A stretch of 64,000 nucleotides of DNA from Petrosia ficiformis (GCA_947044365.1 OX345652.1:3091874-3155873), one strand, 5' to 3'. Numbered from the stretch's first letter, positions 45,963 through 61,493 are shown. The notes: generated from the letters alone by a model not told the origin. Program-made: numbers and translations.

Positions 45963-47940
45963 TATAATTTATAATTTATGTACCACTCTAGGTGATGGGG
46001 AGTGCATAAGAATTCTGAGGAGTTTATCATTCCCCATCACCTCTTGTCTAACACATATGACATGGTACTTCTATCCTTATATATAAATCATTTAAAAAAT
46101 TTACCAACTATTAACCTGCTTCATTTGCTAAAACTACTTTCTATCTCTGTCTGTGTATCACTATACTATTATTTATACTGTTTAAATAGTATGACTATAT
46201 TATCTACATGACATCCTCTCTCTTTCCATATTTAGCAATTCAATTTGGAACAACACATCAAGGCTTTTCACAAGGGTTCAAAGCCATTTACATGCAGTCT
46301 GAATGGATGTTGTTCCGTATTTGCTCACAAGGTTGTGCTCCACTCCCGAGAGTATATATGCATCCCTAATCTTTTGTTTAGTCAACAAATTGTTCTGACA
46401 AATTCAATTATCTAATCATTATAATATAAAGTAGCGTCCTGATTACAGTATTACCATATATTTACATTGTAACAGACCGCATAATTTGCCTCTAGGAGAC
46501 GAAATCTATTATCTAAAATATTAATGTAAATCTTGAAAGAGTGAACATAATATTTGTACATATATAGATCAAATTTAATTTCTACGGCTTTTCATTGTTT
46601 ATCTGTAGTGATGTTTACTGCTAACATGTGATCTTTTGGTGCTCGCAGTAAATCCCATAAACCATACAAGAGAACCTAATATAGCATTGTTTGTTCCTGG
46701 TACATATCCTGTCTGACTTTATTAGTTATCTGAGAAACGTTTAAAATTAGTATATCAAGTATATTACATAATAGTTACTATGAATGCTACCACTACAAGT
46801 TGATGTGTCGAATGTTGTGTTAATAAATTAGGTAGTGTTCCTGACAGTCTGTTCACTAAGAATGTATAGTCACTTAAACATACCAAATATGCTGATTTTG
46901 GGCTAGCACAATGAATACCAATGACTTGACTTGATGTATATTAACAAACTTTTACACATTGAATTGAGTTAATTGGTTGGTTTGGTGGGAATTGATTGGT
47001 TTATAATTGTTTAATTTGAGCTGTTTTAACTTTATCACGGGATCCTGAACCTTAAACCATAGCAGCAAGAATGTGGTTGGTTCAAGTAATAATTACTGCT
47101 TCACAACAACCAGATATCTTTTACAGTATCAAGTCAGCTCTTGCCAGAAATTGTCCACAAACAGTTCTTCCATATTTGTAAATCATAGGTTATGTTCTCC
47201 ATGAATGTAGGGCTTCTATACTTCATTAATTTCTATCACATTATCCTCTATATTAATCATTCACTATAGAGATTAGAATCCATATCTTATTTGTACATAG
47301 TAAACAAATAAAAAAATGAAGAATGTGAATTCAATGCATGTTTTGGACTTTCAAAGTTTTGAGTATAATACAAAGTAGCAAAAAAAACAAAGTTTTGGCC
47401 GTCATTCGGTACTTCAAAGAATTACTGAGTATTAAAAAATTATATAATTTTATTGTTGAATTATGTATTTATTCTATTTTTTTTCTAGCATTCATTGATT
47501 CGACATATCAGAAAAATGCATGGACACGATCCTCCCAAATCTCCTAAGTCAAAAAAGGTATAGCTGTTTGATAACCAAACATTTTGAGTGTTGAATAATA
47601 TGGAAAAGTTTTTTGACCCTACCTGAATTTCCAAATTATCTATAAAATGTTTTAACTACAGCCCTAGGACTTTCGAATAATGTGAATGTTTTTTCATTCT
47701 GTATATACGGTACATTATTAAAACTGTCTGAGAAAGATTAATTCTAATTATCATTCATTTCCCTTAAATTACCTCTTTCCCGTGCAGAAGCAAACACGGC
47801 CCATACCAAGTTTGGCCTCAGTAATATCTGGACATATAACAACATGCAGTATTGACAAAGGAAATTCGACAATTAATATTAGTGGATGTGCTAGCATACA
47901 GACAGATACTAACAATAGTCCTGTATATGTAAACTCTTAA
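11027..47940 (+). CDS. GTF3A: Transcription factor IIIA (fingers 2-9 and C-terminus)
   Basis: Ten exons join with matching phases at GT-AG sites to give 298 residues: 11027-11133, 13680-13770, 15705-15793, 17410-17483, 23347-23439, 26481-26521, 28467-28550, 46236-46331, 47489-47557, 47788-47940. The joined protein has eight consecutive C2H2 fingers in the order and spacing of TFIIIA. Finger 2 is [16 protein letters not shown], finger 4 begins with FKK after its second Cys, and finger 6 has the aberrant CxxxxC and a Trp in the helix. Finger 7 is a short CxxC finger (CSVCGR), and the tail has PSLASVISG, matching the SLAS-L-GY motif after finger 9 in vertebrate TFIIIA. The family binds the internal control region of 5S rRNA genes to recruit TFIIIC/TFIIIB, and binds 5S RNA. 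Finger 1 and the true start were not found; the 6069 exon is only a candidate. No AATAAA follows closely. The locus spans at least 37 kb because of satellite-filled introns. Confidence 0.9.
11590..11765. repeat. Dispersed repeat with GGGATGGCCCTACGGGCCATA
   Basis: GTGGAAAGCAATTATAGGGA followed by a small GC-rich palindrome (GGCCCTACGGGCC). Related sequence in opposite orientation lies at 40893-40945, and looser copies near 38667 and 63672. The remaining part of this intron up to 11850 shows nothing else recognisable. Confidence 0.5.
11849..12117. mobile_element. Double-hairpin palindromic element, copy 1
   Basis: Hairpin 1 (11851-12005) has long arms from TATAGTATGCTAATAGGTCC to its complement, with a GC-rich apex near 11925 (AGCCCGAGCTTGCGAGGGCT). 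Hairpin 2 (12017-12112) pairs GATGGTGACATC with GATGTCACCATC. The ends are TATAGTATG and CATACTATA. An inverted copy lies at 45664-45920. No coding capacity. Confidence 0.75.
12160..12478. mobile_element. Hairpin element with CACGAGTGCTATATC arms, copy 1
   Basis: A near-perfect hairpin (12160-12260) has arms starting GGTTATATCACAGC and an apex GAGCCAGAGGGCGAGG. It is followed by a unique-looking body (ACCTTTGTTGATGTCTGATG, three GTGCTATATCTGACC repeats) ending at GTATCGGGATATATAT. A same-orientation copy at 40213-40520 is about nine-tenths identical by eye. Confidence 0.75.
12480..13679. other. Intron sequence without recognised elements
   Basis: AT-rich TFIIIA intron. The frames at 12394 and 12573 lack splice support or family features. 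A short polypyrimidine run and TTCTTATCAG close the intron. Confidence 0.4.
13680..13770 (+). CDS. GTF3A: TFIIIA exon: finger 3
   Basis: Acceptor TTTCTTATCAG, donor AAG|GTAATA. Encodes [20 protein letters not shown] and [10 protein letters not shown]. Ends in phase 0. Confidence 0.9.
13901..14525. repeat. GTCACCATA element with interior amplified about six-fold
   Basis: Left terminus ATCAATAGAATGTCACCATA; right terminus TGTGACTTTTTATTAATA. Between them a roughly 93-bp segment (CACCATACAGTAACAGTAAT ... GTTCAATTGATAAATACA) is repeated in tandem about six times with very few differences. Confidence 0.8.
15205..15300. repeat. Partial copy of the TAGTGTTGTTTTAGT family
   Basis: Contains ACTATAACTAAAACCCCTTT and GGTTAACTAAACTA, the ladder of TTAGTTA words typical of that family. 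Fuller copies: 37640-37906, 50377-50646, 54680-54937, 58395-58675 and 60590-60810. Confidence 0.5.
15322..15537. mobile_element. 216-bp inverted-repeat element (GTTTTTGATAAG ends)
   Basis: Ends GTTTTTGATAAGCTCATATG and AAAACTTATCAAAAAC, with internal pairing of TTGGCCCAAAGAGC and GAGCCAATTTGGCCCAAG. A second copy enters the right edge of the window at 63862. Confidence 0.75.
15705..15793 (+). CDS. GTF3A: TFIIIA exon: finger 4
   Basis: Strong acceptor TTTTTCTCTCTCCTTAG and donor TA|GTAAGT. Encodes [20 protein letters not shown] and AKYHEMKSF. The two leftover bases TA join the next exon's C to make Tyr before finger 5. Confidence 0.9.
15825..16700. repeat. Minisatellite of AGCCACAATGGCTTAGAAA in a dispersed element
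   Basis: Units of about 29 bp (AGCCACAATGGCTTAGAAAT then TTTAGGGAC) run from about 16000 to 16225 and resume at 16623-16700 after an inserted transposon. The leader (CATGGAAAATCATG..CCTAGCA, then AAACAACAAG) recurs before shorter arrays at 26745-26870 and 32065-32250. Confidence 0.75.
16226..16622. mobile_element. 397-bp hAT-like non-autonomous element with 8-bp target duplication
   Basis: Perfect 17-bp terminal inverted repeats (TAGTGTTGTACCTATAC). ATTTTAGG flanks both sides (16218-16225 and 16623-16630). Insertion is into the minisatellite. The interior has runs of TAGGTA and no transposase. An 8-bp duplication is the habit of hAT transposases. Confidence 0.85.
17090..17285. repeat. Tandem repeat, about 38-47 bp unit, 4 copies
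   Basis: Units carry GTGATACATGTATATGTAAT then TCTGCACATGTGTGTACAT. Open frames on both strands here are repeat shadows. Confidence 0.7.
17410..17483 (+). CDS. GTF3A: TFIIIA exon: finger 5
   Basis: Acceptor TTTTTTTATATAG, donor AGAG|GTATGA. Encodes [20 protein letters not shown] and KTHR, close to TFIIIA finger 5 of other animals (LPSRLKRHEKVH pattern). Ends in phase 1. Confidence 0.9.
17515..17765. repeat. 26-bp tandem repeat, about nine copies
   Basis: Unit: GTACTAGTATACTAGTAGTA plus TTGGTT; the CTAGTATACTAG core is self-complementary. Confidence 0.8.
18043..18290. repeat. TAGA and TAGG tetranucleotide microsatellites
   Basis: Blocks of (TAGA)n flank a (TAGG)n block at about 18189-18236. 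Regions 17770-18042 and 18291-19169 contain no recognised gene. Confidence 0.85.
19170..19420. repeat. Minisatellite, about 49-bp unit, five copies
   Basis: Units combine AAACTTCCCCTTGGAGGTTC and ATTGAGTTTCCCTCCTGGAG. GGAGG/CCTCC complementarity lets each unit fold. Confidence 0.7.
19840..20250. repeat. Exact 50-bp tandem repeat, eight copies
   Basis: CTAAATACACATGTACATGT recurs at 19861, 19911, 19961 and every 50 bp to 20211. The units are almost identical, indicating recent expansion or homogenisation. Confidence 0.85.
20400..20457. repeat. (CA)n microsatellite
   Basis: Impure CA dinucleotide run directly left of the SINE target duplication. Confidence 0.8.
20467..20771 (+). mobile_element. 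tRNA-derived SINE with (CA)n tail
   Basis: The head (20470-20540) resembles a tRNA: an A-box-like TGGCCTGCTGG and a B-box-like GGTTCAAGCCC, 30-odd bases apart. The body contains CATCCTTCGGAGGGGATATA and GCCGTCGGTCCCG, resembling the conserved central domain of SINEs from many marine invertebrates. The tail is CACAC repeats. A 9-bp direct repeat, CACATAACA, flanks it (20458-20466, 20772-20780), as expected for LINE-mediated insertion. Pol III transcription would run on the plus strand. Confidence 0.8.
20782..21510. other. Intron stretch with no clear feature
   Basis: AT-rich DNA with a short TCTG run near 21161. The frame starting at 21311 runs into the TGTC microsatellite and has no family features. 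Confidence 0.4.
21525..21640. repeat. (TGTC)n microsatellite
   Basis: TGTC repeats with regular TTTATC interruptions. Confidence 0.85.
22090..22305. mobile_element. Full-length GTCACCATA element
   Basis: Clean termini: GTCAATAAAATGTCACCATA and TATGGTGACTTTTTATTGAC, perfect or near-perfect inverted repeats of about 20 bp. About 205 bp long with one interior unit, so it is the best reference copy of the family. Confidence 0.8.
22425..23346. repeat. Tandem array of X-box-like palindromes and duplicated splice acceptors
   Basis: Nine units of about 85-125 bp, each with GTTGCTATGGTAAC (starts 22433, 22552, 22679, 22782, 22891, 23000, 23089, 23204, 23293). Most also carry a pyrimidine/AT tract ending TTTTGTAG or TTTATAG followed by AGTATAAG, the same bases that form the acceptor and first codons of the next TFIIIA exon. 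The 14-mer fits the RFX X-box (GTTRCCATGGYAAC) with one change. The array abuts the exon. Confidence 0.8.
23347..23439 (+). CDS. GTF3A: TFIIIA exon: finger 6
   Basis: Acceptor TATTTTGTAG, donor CATG|GTATAT. Encodes [20 protein letters not shown] and [10 protein letters not shown]. The Trp and short C-C spacing are hallmarks of TFIIIA finger 6. Its first 17 bases (AGTATAAGTGTACTGCT) are also present in the upstream array. Confidence 0.9.
23600..24690. repeat. 1.1-kb purine-rich satellite
   Basis: Irregular mosaic of GAGAGAGTAGGCAAAATGAG, AGTAGGCGAAAGGAGAGAGA and AAGC words. One strand is almost all purine plus short C/T spacers. Three minus-strand frames stay open across it (up to 403 codons of LLSLSF/FAYS repeats), a by-product of composition and not genes. 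Confidence 0.85.
24830..25245. repeat. 69-bp tandem repeat, about six copies
   Basis: CTTACTGGATTATATATAGT recurs at 24832, 24901 and 24970, then in shortened units. TTAGTTAATTAACATCTAG is the other constant block. Confidence 0.8.
25432..25535. repeat. 21-bp GGGTGGGGGAGCAAGACTAAA repeat, five copies
   Basis: G-rich units. Related phrases flank it: GGTGGGGGAGTGCATCCATG at 25354 and, inverted, CACCCTTTGGGGGAAACA at 25541 versus TGTTTCCCCCAGG at 25327. It therefore sits inside an inverted-repeat element of about 240 bp (25325-25560). Confidence 0.75.
25705..25915. mobile_element. Inverted-repeat element (CAGTGTTCTGCCCA ends)
   Basis: Ends CAGTGTTCTGCCCACACTGG and CTGGGCAGAACACTG, flanked by TCATTA on both sides. 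The interior has AACCACCTCTCAGAT repeats. Other copies: 28720-28862, 53383-53545 and 59295-59632. Confidence 0.75.
25920..26115. mobile_element. GTCACCATA family copy, reverse orientation
   Basis: Starts ACACCATACAGTACAGTAAT and ends TACTGTACTGTATAGTGACT; the interior reads TACTGACAGTAGAACTA, the complement of the other copies. Confidence 0.65.
26190..26325. repeat. Tandem repeat, three units of about 50-60 bp
   Basis: GCCTAAAGAGCATTCCATCA and GATGTAAGATTAGGTAAGAA recur three times with internal deletions. Confidence 0.65.
26481..26521 (+). CDS. GTF3A: TFIIIA exon: first half of finger 7
   Basis: Acceptor TTTTCACTTTAG, donor GAG|GTATGT. With the carried-over G it encodes [14 protein letters not shown], the CxxC half of finger 7. 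Only 41 bases long. Confidence 0.85.
26522..27110. repeat. GTGTGTACATGTATGTAC-rich tandem region
   Basis: Irregular repeats of TGTGTGTACATGTATGTACA. A longer direct repeat (ACAAGTACCTGTATCTACAT then TTGTGTAACTACGTGTGTGT) occurs at 26877 and 26997. At 26745-26870 lies a short copy of the AGCCACAATGGC element. Confidence 0.7.
27670..28415. repeat. TACTG pentamer satellite, array 1
   Basis: Grades from sparse TGTACTGTAC words at 27700 to pure (TACTG)n at 28275-28410. GCACCATAATCTACTGTACT and AGTAAGGTACAGTAC recur as longer units. Confidence 0.85.
28467..28550 (+). CDS. GTF3A: TFIIIA exon: second half of finger 7 and first half of finger 8
   Basis: Acceptor TATATTTGTAG, donor AGT|GTAAGT, 28 codons, phase 0 at both ends. 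Encodes [20 protein letters not shown] then GCNREYVS. Starts about 50 bases after the pentamer array ends. Confidence 0.9.
28600..28710. repeat. (CCAT/CCATC)n microsatellite
   Basis: Runs of CATCCATCCATC interspersed with TTTATCCATC. Confidence 0.75.
28720..28862. mobile_element. CAGTGTTCTGCC family copy
   Basis: Starts CCAGTGTTCTGCCAACACTG and ends ATCCTGGGCAGACCACTG. Shorter than the 25.7-kb copy. Confidence 0.65.
28935..31180. repeat. Roughly 70-bp satellite built on TGTAC/TATAC pentamers, about 24 units
   Basis: From about 29190 each 69-71 bp unit carries GTATTGTACTACAAGTATAT and ACTGTACTGCAATATACTAT. 28935-29190 is a simpler pentamer run leading in. The array is interrupted by a transposon at 30462-30775. 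Plus-strand frames of 90-178 codons here are repeat translations only. Confidence 0.9.
30462..30775. mobile_element. 314-bp inverted-repeat transposon inside the satellite
   Basis: Terminal repeats CAAGGGTGTAGATAA and TTATCTACGCCCTTG; AGTAT is duplicated at both edges (30457-30461, 30776-30780). The satellite phrase TACAAGTAT|ATGTATTAT is restored when the element and one AGTAT are removed. C/G runs (TAGCCCCCCC) lie just inside both ends. No transposase. Confidence 0.9.
31181..32064. other. Intron sequence without a confirmed feature
   Basis: AT-rich. One open stretch (31573-31634, CTCCAG acceptor-like, ends CSVCRG near GTCGGTAAGA) looks exon-like but does not fit the TFIIIA frame and has no partner. 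Confidence 0.35.
32065..32370. repeat. AGCCACAATGGC element and 26-bp repeat
   Basis: 32065-32250 repeats the leader and motif of the 15.8-kb minisatellite. 32270-32370 has four units of AGTATGATTTAATCACAGTG plus GTACAT. Confidence 0.7.
32765..32930. repeat. GTGTTGTATTATACCATGTA repeat, four copies
   Basis: Alternating units with TACCCACTGTATATACTAAG or TACCCACTGTATAAGCATTA. (CCCACA)n occurs at 32685-32704. Confidence 0.7.
33079..33128. repeat. (TA)n microsatellite
   Basis: About 25 uninterrupted TA dinucleotides followed by AT-rich palindromic sequence. Confidence 0.9.
33440..34755. repeat. TACTG pentamer satellite, array 2 (1.3 kb)
   Basis: Built from TGTACTGTACTGCACTGTAC, TACTATACTGTACTGTACTG and ACTATACAGTACTATACTGT blocks in irregular order. 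Because the period (5) is not a multiple of 3 and no pentamer phase gives stops, all three plus frames are open for 366-438 codons; these are not genes. Confidence 0.9.
35150..35610. repeat. 22-bp satellite, about 20 copies
   Basis: Unit TAGTACTCTGTATACTTAAC then TG, with variants ending CTTAGCTG or CTAAGCTG and an AAGTACTC variant recurring about every fourth to fifth unit. Confidence 0.85.
35775..35861 (+). CDS. Possible alternative terminal exon of TFIIIA
   Basis: After TTCTTTTAATTTGATAAAG an in-phase (phase 0) stretch of 28 codons ends at [23 protein letters not shown], then CRRRYFKL. It would join the finger-8 half exon at 28550 in frame. It lines up loosely with a finger helix (Leu, then His) but lacks the first zinc His. 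It could be chance; a second frame is also open here. Confidence 0.2.
   Translation, partial: NASLFKECLLHAEEITFAERCRRRYFKL
35935..36090. repeat. Dispersed element also found at 54020-54175
   Basis: Shares TTGTTTGTGTCACCAGAG, CACTGCATACCATGT and ATAGGCACTCA with the complement of the 54-kb copy. Its right end continues directly into the 100-bp satellite. Confidence 0.7.
36131..37070. repeat. Exact 100-bp satellite with four-unit higher-order repeat
   Basis: CTCACGCTCAATGGCATGTG recurs at intervals of exactly 100 bp from 36231 to 37031, with a diverged first unit at 36131. Diagnostic variants (CTAGG/GTAGG, AGCAG/AGCAA, CAGCAT/CAGCGT, TTCAAG/TCCAAG) cycle A-B-C-D twice, so 36231-36630 and 36631-37030 are near-identical 400-bp blocks. 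Confidence 0.9.
37260..37452. mobile_element. Inverted-repeat element (GGGGTGTGGAAATAG ends)
   Basis: Left end AGGGGTGTGGAAATAGTAAG, right end GGCTATTTCGACACTCCTGA. Other copies: 51590-51775 (reverse) and 57948-58106. Confidence 0.7.
37640..37906. mobile_element. TAGTGTTGTTTTAGT element
   Basis: Termini AGTGTTGTTTTAGTATGAC and TTAACTAATACAACACTA; the interior is a ladder of TTTTAGTTAACTAACTAAAA words that can fold on itself. Confidence 0.75.
37907..39360. other. Intron stretch with element fragments
   Basis: 38730-38880 carries a partial copy of the GAGGTCAT-ended element (ATCATGTATTAATCTTATGA; TTGAGGTCATCGTGAATGTG). 38667-38700 resembles the AAAGCAATTA repeat end. No exon seen. Confidence 0.45.
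39364..39432. repeat. (GT)n microsatellite
   Basis: Two GT runs separated by CTTTTGTATAT. Confidence 0.85.
39660..40085. repeat. ATGTACATGTAC-rich palindromic region
   Basis: About twenty occurrences of TACATGTA or TGTACA, with three related units around AATTATGTACATGTACATGT and ATCATATATGTACATGTAGT. Confidence 0.75.
40213..40520. mobile_element. Hairpin element with CACGAGTGCTATATC arms, copy 2
   Basis: Hairpin 40213-40311 with apex GAGCCCGAGGGCGAGG, then the same body as the 12160 copy, ending GTATCGGGATATATAT. Confidence 0.75.
40556..40790. mobile_element. Older copy of the 310-bp AGTTAAGGAAGTTGAG element
   Basis: Recognisable by AGTTAAGGAAAGTGCATCAT, CTACAGAGCACCAGGAAGAA and AGGTTTCAGACATACATG. 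Strongly diverged from 41005-41312. Confidence 0.55.
41005..41312. mobile_element. 310-bp dispersed element, reference copy
   Basis: Runs from TAGTTAAGGAAGTTGAGTCA to ACCACAAAGCAATCATAGGG. A well-matched inverted copy is at 43398-43712 and a decayed one at 63455-63650. No coding capacity seen. Confidence 0.75.
41313..41880. other. Intron sequence without recognised elements
   Basis: Contains a C-run (41400-41420) and two CCCCTCCC phrases. The minus-strand 65-codon frame here has no family features. Confidence 0.4.
41885..42340. repeat. 28-bp satellite, about 16 copies
   Basis: Unit ACCATACTGAACCAAACCAT plus TTTAATTC, alternating with TTTGATGC variants. Confidence 0.9.
42590..43090. repeat. 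70-80 bp repeat with embedded (GT)n, seven copies
   Basis: ACAATGCTATGCTTAGAGCA, GGAGAGTCTAGCACACTAAA and (TG)n TATATCTATGGTTAGG repeat; unit length varies with the GT run. Confidence 0.85.
43125..43295. repeat. GATGAATG microsatellite region
   Basis: Degenerate GGATGAATGGATGAATGG runs. Confidence 0.7.
43398..43712. mobile_element. 310-bp element, inverted copy
   Basis: Complement of 41005-41312: starts CCCTATGACCGCTTTGTGGT and ends ACTCAACATTCTTAACTATG. A (TA)n run lies at 43735-43765. Confidence 0.75.
43825..44045. repeat. Tandem repeat, about 75-bp unit, three copies
   Basis: CTTGAGAAATGTAATTTAGC, TACTAAGGGAGTAAGGGCTC and AAGAAACAGTAAGAA recur three times. Confidence 0.7.
44390..44660. 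mobile_element. Inverted-repeat element (GTTCACATTC..GACCTCA ends)
   Basis: Left CTGTTCACATTCTCAATGAC, right TCTGAGGTCATGATGAACAT; interior GTCATAAGGCTAATAACATG. The best copies are 51105-51355, 53720-53960 and 54385-54600; fragments lie at 470-690, 38790-38880 and 59000-59095. Confidence 0.7.
45664..45920. mobile_element. Double-hairpin palindromic element, copy 2 (inverted)
   Basis: Reverse-complement arrangement of 11849-12117: hairpin GGTGACATCATC..GGAGATGTCACC first, then the long hairpin with apex AGCCCTCGCAGGCTCGGGCT near 45845. Ends TATAGTAT and ATACTATA; flanked by TA repeats. Confidence 0.75.
46236..46331 (+). CDS. GTF3A: TFIIIA exon: second half of finger 8, first half of finger 9
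   Basis: Strong acceptor CTCTCTCTTTCCATATTTAG, donor AAG|GTTGTG. Encodes [20 protein letters not shown] and [12 protein letters not shown]; phase 0 at both ends. It follows the 17.7-kb satellite-filled intron. Confidence 0.9.
46332..47488. other. Intron, no recognised element
   Basis: AT-rich single-copy-looking sequence ending in TTTTTTTTCTAG. The 69-codon frame across the exon at 47338 is in the wrong frame. Confidence 0.45.
47489..47557 (+). CDS. GTF3A: TFIIIA exon: second half of finger 9
   Basis: Acceptor ATTTTTTTTCTAG, donor AAG|GTATAG. Encodes [20 protein letters not shown] and SKK, with the two zinc His residues of finger 9 and a basic tail. Confidence 0.9.
47788..47940 (+). CDS. 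GTF3A: TFIIIA last exon: C-terminal motif
   Basis: Acceptor TTTCCCGTGCAG. Encodes [20 protein letters not shown] and a Ser/Asn-rich end, stop TAA at 47938. PSLASVISG corresponds to the conserved SLAS-L-GY segment after the fingers. Confidence 0.9.
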   Translation, partial: KQTRPIPSLASVISGHITTCSIDKGNSTINISGCASIQTDTNNSPVYVNS

Positions 47941-48060
47941 GTTTTCTTCTGTAAATTTGTTAGGATTCTAATCAGTTAATTGAATATACACTACTTTTAA
48001 TGATATTCATAGCAATTTTGTTATTACAATTTTGTCAAAATTCCATTGTATTGCTGAAAG

Positions 48061-48068
48061 TATAAAAG
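48061..48068 (+). promoter_or_regulatory. TATA box of the homeobox gene
   Basis: TATAAAAG. GTCATCACTC at 48091-48100, about 30 bases downstream, fits an initiator. It lies only 121 bases after the TFIIIA stop, so the promoter probably overlaps the upstream gene's 3' UTR. Confidence 0.65.
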
Positions 48069-48190
48069 TAGGTTAGAACGGAATAGTTTTGTCATCACTC
48101 ATCTGCAGAGTACGCTAGAAGCAAGAATAATAGATATTTCTTGACATTCTAAACCTGTATCTTAATCCAAGATCGAATTTCTCTCCAGCA

Positions 48191-48529
48191 ATGCCAGTCG
48201 CTATGCAGAAATCTCCAGCTGAGCTGAGCGAGGAAATCAATATGGCACACAGCAGGCCATGCAATAGCCCAAGGGAAAATGGCTCCGAATCACCTGATAG
48301 ATGCAGCATAAAGAGCGATACTCCAGGTAAAACAGACCTGTTTTCTGACAAAGATGGATCTGACTGCGAACGCAAATCATCAAAACGTCAGCAGAGGAGA
48401 TTCAGAACAACTTTCACAAGCTATCAGCTGCAAGAGCTGGAAGCTGCATTTTCAAAGACTCACTATCCAGACGTATTTATGAGAGAGGACTTGGCAATGC
48501 GAATTAATCTGACTGAAGCTAGAGTCCAG
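48191..48529 (+). CDS. Homeobox gene exon 1
   Basis: 113 codons from the start to Gln46 of the homeodomain; donor CAG|GTAAGC. Confidence 0.88.
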
Positions 48530-49149
48530 GTAAGCAAGCATTCATACTTTTCATTCTTCAGACTATTATTATTTGCATTCCAGCCACTGTGGGTTGATAG
48601 AATTGTTGATGTAGGAATACATGTTTTAAATGTTTGAGAAGTGTCTTGCCCAATGACACAGAATCTTACCATATTTTTAAAGCCATCACTTACTAAAACC
48701 TTTTTCTTTTCTAGGTTTGGTTCCAAAATAGACGTGCAAAGTGGAGACGTGCTCAAAAGGCTAATCAGCTTGCATTGGGAGAACTGATGAATGGCAGAGG
48801 TGTCAATATGGCTATGTCTGCTGGAGCAGGTCTTCCACACATGCATGGAATGATGCAACACAACTTTGCTGCAATTCCAACAAACCTTTCTCCAGGCAGC
48901 TCTGTACTGATGACCCCAAAGTCTGCAGGTACTCCACCTGGTACTCACATGTTCCACTCAAAACCTTTTGTTCTACATCATCCTAACAATCATCCCTCAA
49001 CAACTATGGCTCCATACACATCATCACCATGGAACGCACAGAACCAATTTGTATTCCCTAGTCCCTCTGCCATGTCTTTTTCAAACCACTCTCCTCTTTC
49101 CGCTACTTCTCCTGTCTGTTCTACGACTGCTATGACACCTCAGTGGTAA
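48191..49149 (+). CDS. Paired-like (Arx/Alx-type) homeodomain transcription factor
   Basis: Two exons, 48191-48529 and 48715-49149, joined across a 185-bp intron (CAG|GTAAGC; TTTTCTTTTCTAG|GTT) give 257 residues. The homeodomain is residues 68-127: [35 protein letters not shown], then [12 protein letters not shown]. Residue 50 is Gln, and the intron falls between homeodomain positions 46 and 47, the ancestral position in paired-class genes. [22 protein letters not shown] points to the Arx/Alx group. There is no paired box, no upstream octapeptide and no C-terminal OAR motif. The N-terminus is acidic/Ser-rich, the tail rich in Met, Pro, Ser and Thr. It should bind TAAT-type palindromes in the nucleus as a dimer. 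The start ATG lies about 100 bases after the TATA-predicted start site; an upstream non-coding exon cannot be excluded because CTCTCCAG precedes the ATG. Confidence 0.9.
48715..49149 (+). CDS. Homeobox gene exon 2
   Basis: Opens with [20 protein letters not shown] and ends TTAMTPQW, stop TAA. Carries the third recognition helix from Trp48. Confidence 0.9.
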   Translation, partial: VWFQNRRAKWRRAQKANQLALGELMNGRGVNMAMSAGAGLPHMHGMMQHNFAAIPTNLSPGSSVLMTPKSAGTPPGTHMFHSKPFVLHHPNNHPSTTMAPYTSSPWNAQNQFVFPSPSAMSFSNHSPLSATSPVCSTTAMTPQW

Positions 49150-49194
49150 AATTGCAGCACCACTGACTCCCAAGTACAGCTCACACAGGTCTTC

Positions 49195-49200
49195 AATAAA
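49195..49200 (+). terminator. Poly(A) signal AATAAA of the homeobox gene
   Basis: Canonical hexamer 46 bases after the stop codon, giving a very short 3' UTR. Confidence 0.6.
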
Positions 49201-50023
49201 ACGGTACGACAAACAAATGACATTTACTTTCGAAAACGCTGACAAAATACGAAATCTGTTTGGACAAACAGATATGTACCAATCTATGAAGAGTACAAAC
49301 TTCTTTTCTACAGGACAACACCTCTTTTCTTATTTCTTAAGTTTTGTGAACAAAAAAAAACATTTATTGTTTTCACATTCATTTCAGAAATTCTATTTTA
49401 ATTTATTATTATCAAGAGAGTAGCCAATATTTATTGTATATACATTATATATATTATTTTATATTTTTATGTTACATTCATGTACTATATATATTCATCT
49501 AATGGTTTTCTAACGAATTTTTTTGTCTGTTTAGCATTCTGTCATTACTACTAATGCATGATTACTCTACATTAAGTATTATTATATAACTATCATAATT
49601 ATACATAATTGATTCTAAACTAACAAATCATAATTAGTTATATCAATTACAAAAACAATACCAGACATATATCAAATTCATATGCTCATTAGTTAATAAA
49701 TTTATATTATTAATTTAAAGTTTATTTGAACTACATCAACAATAGCTATTGTGTTAATTAGTGTTTTGTTAGGCTAGTGGTCCTGCTAAGAAGTGGCTTT
49801 ACCTATTTGTCAAAATTTCATGACCAATGCTACATTGGATTGCTATCAGCTATGAACTTAATTTGGATCCACTCAATGCTTGTGTAATATTACATAACTA
49901 GTAAGTGTTATATAAACTTCACATTTTAATTATTAAGTAATTTGAAAAATTAAGAAATGTGTTTTCAGAGAATGATAATAATAATAAAGTGATGTCTGTG
50001 ACTAATTATTATGTTTATGTTGT
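49201..50023. other. Convergent intergenic region
   Basis: AT-rich gap between the homeobox gene and NUP54. On the minus strand AATAAA at 49721-49726 is a plausible NUP54 poly(A) signal about 300 bases after its stop. No exon seen. Confidence 0.5.
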
Positions 50024-61376
<11,353 letters not shown>

Positions 61377-61417
<41 letters not shown>

Positions 61418-61493
61418 TACGCATGTGTGTGTGTGTGTGTGTTGTATGCGTGTGTGTGTGTGTGTGTGTGTGTGTTTGTATGCATGTGTGTGT
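61377..61493. repeat. (TG)n microsatellite touching a NUP54 acceptor
   Basis: Three TG runs with short interruptions; on the transcribed strand it is a (CA)n tract reaching the acceptor AG. Confidence 0.95.
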
